NCBI GenBank assembly: GCA_030147925.1
Contig: JASBUK010000091.1
Coordinates: 1 to 45,627 of the forward strand
Source: Trueperaceae bacterium
GTDB taxonomy: Bacteria; Deinococcota; Deinococci; Deinococcales; Trueperaceae
Length of the DNA stretch: 45,627 nt
Reading direction: 5' to 3'
Shown: positions 41,602 to 45,627 of the stretch, piece by piece
Numbering within the stretch: position 1 is the first letter of the stretch
Layout: every line of letters starts with the position of its first letter
Translations under genes and position numbers: made by a program
Notes under the pieces: generated by a model
What the model saw: only the letters and a program-made list of their open reading frames with translations
Databases searched by the model: none
Told to the model about the DNA's origin: nothing

Positions 41602-43731
41602 ATGAGTCATCAACATGCTAGTCAAAGCAAAGATATCAGTCTGCGTGTCGCTAATCTCGACTGCGATAACGACGCTGCTAAGCTTAAACGGAGCTTAAAA
41701 AACACTCCCGGCATCACCAGGCTTAAGGTTTATCCCAAAGCAGCAAAAGTTACCCTTAGTTTCAATCAGCAAGAGGTAGGGCTCGAGCAAGTCAAAGAAA
41801 AACTTGCCGCTATAGGCTTTCCAACGCAAGAAGGCCTAAATATGCCCGCGCAGGTCTCGCCCTGGCGCAACCCCAAAGTGATCACCTCACTCAGCGGCGG
41901 CATCCTTCTGCTTGTTGGCTGGTTACTTGGTTTTAGTAGTGCTCCGGCAAATATCAGCCTTATCCTGTACTATCTCGCTATCCTTACAGGAGGCTACTAC
42001 TTTGGACGCGAAGCCTTAGAGGAACTGGTGCTCGAGCGCAAAATCGGCATCGAGCTCTTAATGAGCATTGCGGCTATTACCGCCACAATCATGGGGCAAC
42101 CACTCGAAGGCGCTATTTTAGTCTTCTTATATTCAATCAGCGAAGCCGCCGAGGGTTACACCGAAGAAAAAACCCGCTCTGCGGTTAAGGCGCTGATGAA
42201 CCTCGCCCCTAAAACAGCTCTGGTCAGGCGTGGCGGGCTCGAGCAGCAAGTCCCGGTTGAGAATCTGGTTATAGGCGATATCTTCATTGTCAAACCAGGT
42301 GAGTCTATCGCTACCGACGGCGAGATTATTGCCGGTTTTTCAAGTATCAACGAGGCTCCCGTGACCGGTGAGAGCGTGCCGGTGGAGAAACAAATAGGCA
42401 GCCCGGTCTTTGCGGGCAGTATCAACGGTGCCGGAGCGCTGGAAGTCAGGGTGAGCAAGACCTTTGCCGATAACACCATCTCGCGCATAATTCATATGGT
42501 TGAAGAAGCCCAGGAGAAAAAGGGTAAGGGCCAGCGTTTTATCGAGCGTTTCGGTGCACGTTATAGTCCGCTGGTGCTCTTAGCCGGCATCCTGATTGCG
42601 GTGGTGCCGCCGCTGCTATTCGGGGCTCCCTGGAACACCTGGTTGCTTAGGGCTACGGTGTTCATCGTAGCGGCGGCGCCTTGTGCACTGGTCATCTCCA
42701 TACCCATCACTATGGTAGCCACACTGGGCACTGCTGCGCGGCAAGGCGTGCTCATTAAGGGCGGTGTCTACGTCGAGGAACTGGCCAAGGTACAGGTGGT
42801 AGCTCTGGACAAAACCGGCACCCTGACTAAAGGTGAGCCAGAAGTCACCGATGTGCTTGCCTTACCCGGTGGCCCATCTGTAGCGGAGTTGTTAGCTGCC
42901 GTTGCCGGGCTCGAGCGTTATAGTGAACACCCGCTGGCCAGGGCCATTGTTAACTACGCCGATGCTAAAGGGATTGTTCCTAAAGATGTTAAAAACTTCC
43001 GGGCACTGGCCGGAGCAGGAGCCAGCGCGCAAGTTGGCGAACAAAACCTATATGTCGGCAATCCAGAGCTATTTAGTGGAAAGCTTGGCATAGCCTTAGG
43101 CAAAGCCCACGAAAAAATTGAGCAATTGCAAAACGAGGGCAAGACCGTGGTGATAATCGGTGACGAGAAACTACCCTGGGGACTAATTGCCATCCGCGAT
43201 CAAATTCGCCCCAAGGCTAAAGCAGCCATTAAGGCTTTACATGACGTCGGCATCGGCAAAGTAGTGATGCTTACCGGCGACAACAAAAGGACGGCTCGAG
43301 CCATCGCCGCAGAATTAGGCATTGACGAGGTTTATGCCGACCTCAAACCAGAGGACAAACTGACTAAGGTAAACGAACTGACTGAACGATTCGGACATGT
43401 CGCCATGGTCGGTGACGGCGTTAACGACGCCCCGGCCTTAGCAGAAGCAACGGCAGGCATCGCCATGGGTGCTGCCGGTACCGACGTGGCCATGGAAACA
43501 GCCGACGTGGTACTTATGGCCGACGATCTAGAAAAGCTGGTCTACAGCCTTAAGCTAAGCAAACGTAATCAGCGTGTGGTGAATCAGAATCTTGCCCTCT
43601 CAACTATCGTCATCGGTGGACTGGTAATCGGCGCGGTGGCTGGCTGGTTTACGCTGCCGATTGCTGTGCTCGGGCATGAAATCAGCGAGTTTGTAGTCAT
43701 TGGCAGCGGGTTGAGGATGCTGCGGAGTTAA
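41602..43731 (+). CDS. P1B-type metal ATPase with APC motif
   Basis: 709-residue pump from the ATG with AAAGGA seven bases upstream; an ATG at 41575 would add nine residues. The N-terminal HMA-like domain reads NLDCDNDAAKL, so the CxxC is reduced to a single Cys21. The TM4 motif is A359-P360-C361 (VAAAPCALVISIPITMVATLG) instead of CPC or SPC. The rest is intact: TGES loop, DKTGT (Asp403), GDGVNDAPALAEA, and GHEISEFVVIGSGLRML with His692 near the end. It resembles CadA-type Zn/Cd exporters overall, and the ArsR/CadC-like gene directly upstream agrees. The metal specificity of the APC form is not known to me. Confidence 0.9.
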   Translation: MSHQHASQSKDISLRVANLDCDNDAAKLKRSLKNTPGITRLKVYPKAAKVTLSFNQQEVGLEQVKEKLAAIGFPTQEGLNMPAQVSPWRNPKVITSLSGGILLLVGWLLGFSSAPANISLILYYLAILTGGYYFGREALEELVLERKIGIELLMSIAAITATIMGQPLEGAILVFLYSISEAAEGYTEEKTRSAVKALMNLAPKTALVRRGGLEQQVPVENLVIGDIFIVKPGESIATDGEIIAGFSSINEAPVTGESVPVEKQIGSPVFAGSINGAGALEVRVSKTFADNTISRIIHMVEEAQEKKGKGQRFIERFGARYSPLVLLAGILIAVVPPLLFGAPWNTWLLRATVFIVAAAPCALVISIPITMVATLGTAARQGVLIKGGVYVEELAKVQVVALDKTGTLTKGEPEVTDVLALPGGPSVAELLAAVAGLERYSEHPLARAIVNYADAKGIVPKDVKNFRALAGAGASAQVGEQNLYVGNPELFSGKLGIALGKAHEKIEQLQNEGKTVVIIGDEKLPWGLIAIRDQIRPKAKAAIKALHDVGIGKVVMLTGDNKRTARAIAAELGIDEVYADLKPEDKLTKVNELTERFGHVAMVGDGVNDAPALAEATAGIAMGAAGTDVAMETADVVLMADDLEKLVYSLKLSKRNQRVVNQNLALSTIVIGGLVIGAVAGWFTLPIAVLGHEISEFVVIGSGLRMLRS

Positions 43732-43826
43732 GAATTTTGGTTGGCATTCGTCTTGAAACCACTTTAGTGAAACCCTTGATTTAGCAAGTATTTCTGCATT
43801 TTCGTGGCTAGAGAGGGGAACAAGAA

Positions 43827-45194
43827 ATGACGGCGATGATTCCGGTCAACTTAGTTGAATGGGGTCTACGAACGTTCGAGCAGCACGTCTCTTCGCCAAT
43901 CCATATTAGGCGAGCAGCAAACCTCCTTAAACATTGGTTTAACAGGAAATCTAAAGCCAGTTTCGACATCATATCGGCAATCCAGCAACACCGGTTACAC
44001 AACGCCGTCAACTACATGTATCACCGTTCACCAGCATACCGTCAAATTTTTATTTGTCGAGGACTCGGTCCTTCCGACATCCTTACAGTCTACGATCTTC
44101 AACTACTACCCTTTACTACGTCACAGGATATTAGAGATTGGCAAAATTATCTCTGTATTCAGGCAGAAGCCCTAAGAGCTGTTTTTACTACCGCAGGTAC
44201 CACTGGCGAACCCAAAAGATTTTATTATAGCCAACGCGACCTAGAAACCCTTAGTAATCTCGAAGCTGTCTTTCTTCGCCTACTGGTACCGGAACGGCTA
44301 GTTGTTCTTGTTGCTCTACCAATGATTCATGGTTTGTGGATCGGTTCGGCTAAAGCTCGACGGATCATTGAACGAGCGGGTGGATTACCCATAATTGTAG
44401 GTACAGACAACCCGAAGGAAACCCTCAAGTGGATGCAGCGCTTCTCTCCTAACCTAGTAATCTCTTCGCCTTCGTATTTCACGGCTCTGACACGTGAGGC
44501 TGGGCAAATCGGCTATCAGCTTAGGCTCGAGGCAGTGGTACTTGGCGGTGAAACTTTAACAGATAATCACAAGGCCCTCTTCAGCAAACACTGGGATGCT
44601 CAGGTTTACAACGTCTACGGCTCTACCGAAATCGGTGGTGGAAAAACCATTGCGCTACCCGAATGCAATGCTTTCCACCTAGACGATCTTCAACTGGTAA
44701 CAGAAATTATTGATCCTGATACTGGAGTAACAGCGAATGAAGGTGAACTGGTCTTTACAACACTTAGCCGTGAGGCCATGCCGCTCTTGCGCTACCGCTC
44801 TGGGGATCGCGGACGTTGGACAAAATGCGCATGTGAACGCCCCTTACGTGCAATCCAGTTCTTAGGGCGCATTGATGATCTTATCGTAGCAGGTGATATG
44901 AATCTCTATGGAAATGTCCTCGCAAACGCAATTGCACAAATCCCAAGGGCAAGCGGGCGTGTGGCAATTCTACTTGACAAATTGGGTTTGACAGATCGTT
45001 TGCTCGTGCGGGTAGAAGGAGAGGGAGTAAGTGAAGAGAAGGTACGTCAAGTACTTTTCAGGACTTATCCTGAGCTACCCACCAATATTGCTAACGGTAA
45101 TCTCGTCTTGGTAATTGATGTTGGTGTTAGGTTAGGCAAACAAATCAAAGCCTTAAAAATAGAAGATGCACGGTTTGATACCAGAAAAATATAG
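43827..45194 (+). CDS. PaaK-like AMP-forming adenylate enzyme
   Basis: 455 residues in the phenylacetate-CoA ligase (PaaK) fold. VFTTAGTTGEPKRFYYSQRDL is the ATP phosphate-binding loop, YNVYGSTEIGGG the adenine motif, LLRYRSGDRGRW the ribose-binding Asp region and FLGRIDDLIVAGDMNLYG the hinge. An N-terminal helical segment contains YMYHRSPAYRQIF, typical of PaaK. It probably activates a carboxylate as acyl-AMP or acyl-CoA; the substrate is unknown. GAGAGGGGAA upstream supports the ATG. Wording and base use differ from its neighbours, the octamer GCTCGAGC is absent, and it lies beside an IS256 remnant, all suggesting acquisition by transfer. Confidence 0.8.
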   Translation: MTAMIPVNLVEWGLRTFEQHVSSPIHIRRAANLLKHWFNRKSKASFDIISAIQQHRLHNAVNYMYHRSPAYRQIFICRGLGPSDILTVYDLQLLPFTTSQDIRDWQNYLCIQAEALRAVFTTAGTTGEPKRFYYSQRDLETLSNLEAVFLRLLVPERLVVLVALPMIHGLWIGSAKARRIIERAGGLPIIVGTDNPKETLKWMQRFSPNLVISSPSYFTALTREAGQIGYQLRLEAVVLGGETLTDNHKALFSKHWDAQVYNVYGSTEIGGGKTIALPECNAFHLDDLQLVTEIIDPDTGVTANEGELVFTTLSREAMPLLRYRSGDRGRWTKCACERPLRAIQFLGRIDDLIVAGDMNLYGNVLANAIAQIPRASGRVAILLDKLGLTDRLLVRVEGEGVSEEKVRQVLFRTYPELPTNIANGNLVLVIDVGVRLGKQIKALKIEDARFDTRKI

Positions 45195-45249
45195 CTATGC
45201 TGTTTGTACTAAGGTTCTCTTACCAACCAGTGGCTGGGAGTTTAATTAG

Positions 45250-45600
45250 GACAGCTACCCAACGATTGCTCAATTGTGGCGCAGGCATTGGCAAAACATC
45301 ATTCCCATTTTCGATTACCCAGCGGACGTCCGAAAAGCCATTTACACCACCAACGTTATCGAGTCCTTAAACTACAGCCTCAAGAAATCGGTCAAGCTCA
45401 AAGGCGCTTTCCCAAGCGAAGACACGCTCTTCAAAATCCTTTACCTCGCTATTGACAAGGCTTCAGAGAGATGGACCATGCCGATAGTAATAGCATTTGC
45501 ATCAAATATACCCACAGTGATGAAAGGTCTGCTGAACATCAAGCGGGGTAACAGCAAGGACAGCGTCAGAGAAGGCGAGCATGAGCTCAGGAATAAGTGA
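45250..45600 (+). pseudogene. IS256-family transposase C-terminal fragment
   Basis: Reads DSYPTIAQLWRRHWQNIIPIF and then DYPADVRKAIYTTNVIESLN, the C-terminal IS256 (Mutator-type) signature, after an in-frame stop at 45247-45249. The catalytic Asp residues upstream are missing. After SERWTMPIV the sequence no longer follows the family (usually NW and a final hydrophobic helix), so the 3' end is also altered. The same IS type left the remnant at 5060-5222. Confidence 0.75.
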
Positions 45601-45627
45601 GGGTCTAAGCTGTTTGAGGAAAGCTTT

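Larger units (their letters stand above)
2810..43301. repeat. Over-represented palindromic octamer GCTCGAGC (dispersed)
   Basis: About 39 copies counted by eye between these positions, for example at 2810, 5502, 8514, 8535, 10452, 11234, 13389, 13614, 14699, 19362, 23568, 28589, 31521, 36526, 41781 and 43294. All lie within genes, on both strands and in different reading frames. CTCGAG without the full octamer occurs only about four more times. None lies in 1-2800, 24600-28580 or 43730 to the end. Confidence 0.8.

Noticed and set aside
1-45627. CRISPR arrays, rRNA and tRNA genes
   Set aside because: No regularly spaced direct repeats were seen. No stretch with tRNA or rRNA landmarks was recognised, although a short tRNA could be missed by eye.

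Overview
The window looks like a chromosome segment of a moderately GC-rich bacterium. I would place it tentatively in or near the Deinococcota (Deinococcus/Truepera-like). The hints are an orphan response regulator with a SARP/BTAD output arm, a Pol I whose proofreading domain has lost its motifs, a Cse60-like small protein, relict IS982 and IS256 transposases, and promoters with a -10 box almost touching the start codon. No rRNA or tRNA gene is present to test the placement.

Layout. 1-1250 is a graveyard of transposase fragments. 1271-16280 is mostly housekeeping: aldo/keto reductase, NAD(P)HX repair enzyme, homoserine kinase, TrpE, FabI, a receiver-BTAD regulator, a Cse60-like protein, a GDPD phosphodiesterase, a CDP-alcohol phosphatidyltransferase, a Nudix hydrolase, an SDR, DNA polymerase I and GlmM. 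16400-32763 is a myo-inositol uptake and catabolism locus. The minus strand carries the binding protein, permease, ABC ATPase, a second IolG-like dehydrogenase, IolD, IolG, IolE, IolA (MmsA), IolC and a CHAD protein. The plus strand carries a DeoR-family regulator, a second IolC, IolB and another Gfo/Idh/MocA dehydrogenase. The two arms diverge from an intergenic region where both promoters carry the core ATTCGAAA. Only the IolJ-type aldolase step is missing from the pathway.

32972-43731 is a metal-handling island. The minus strand has a P1B ATPase with an SPC motif and HEGS signature, a His-rich zinc-ribbon protein, a 39-residue membrane peptide, a DUF411 protein, a four-helix membrane protein and a Tat-exported cupredoxin with Gln at the usual axial Met position. 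The plus strand has a DtxR-type regulator, a two-domain multicopper oxidase, a ZIP transporter with an extracytoplasmic domain (frameshifted in this sequence), an ArsR/SmtB repressor and a second P1B ATPase with an APC motif and a degenerate N-terminal metal site. An ArsR-type palindrome lies between the -35 and -10 of the first ATPase promoter. The window ends with a PaaK-like adenylate-forming enzyme, probably acquired by transfer, and an IS256-family remnant.

Two genome-scale signals cut across this layout. One is a perfect palindromic octamer, GCTCGAGC, counted by eye at about 39 copies where roughly one is expected; it occurs in genes on both strands and in all reading frames. The other is a family of intergenic MITE-like elements with imperfect inverted termini, one copy flanked by a clear 8-bp target duplication. 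All coordinates and motif counts were read by hand, and no database search was possible.
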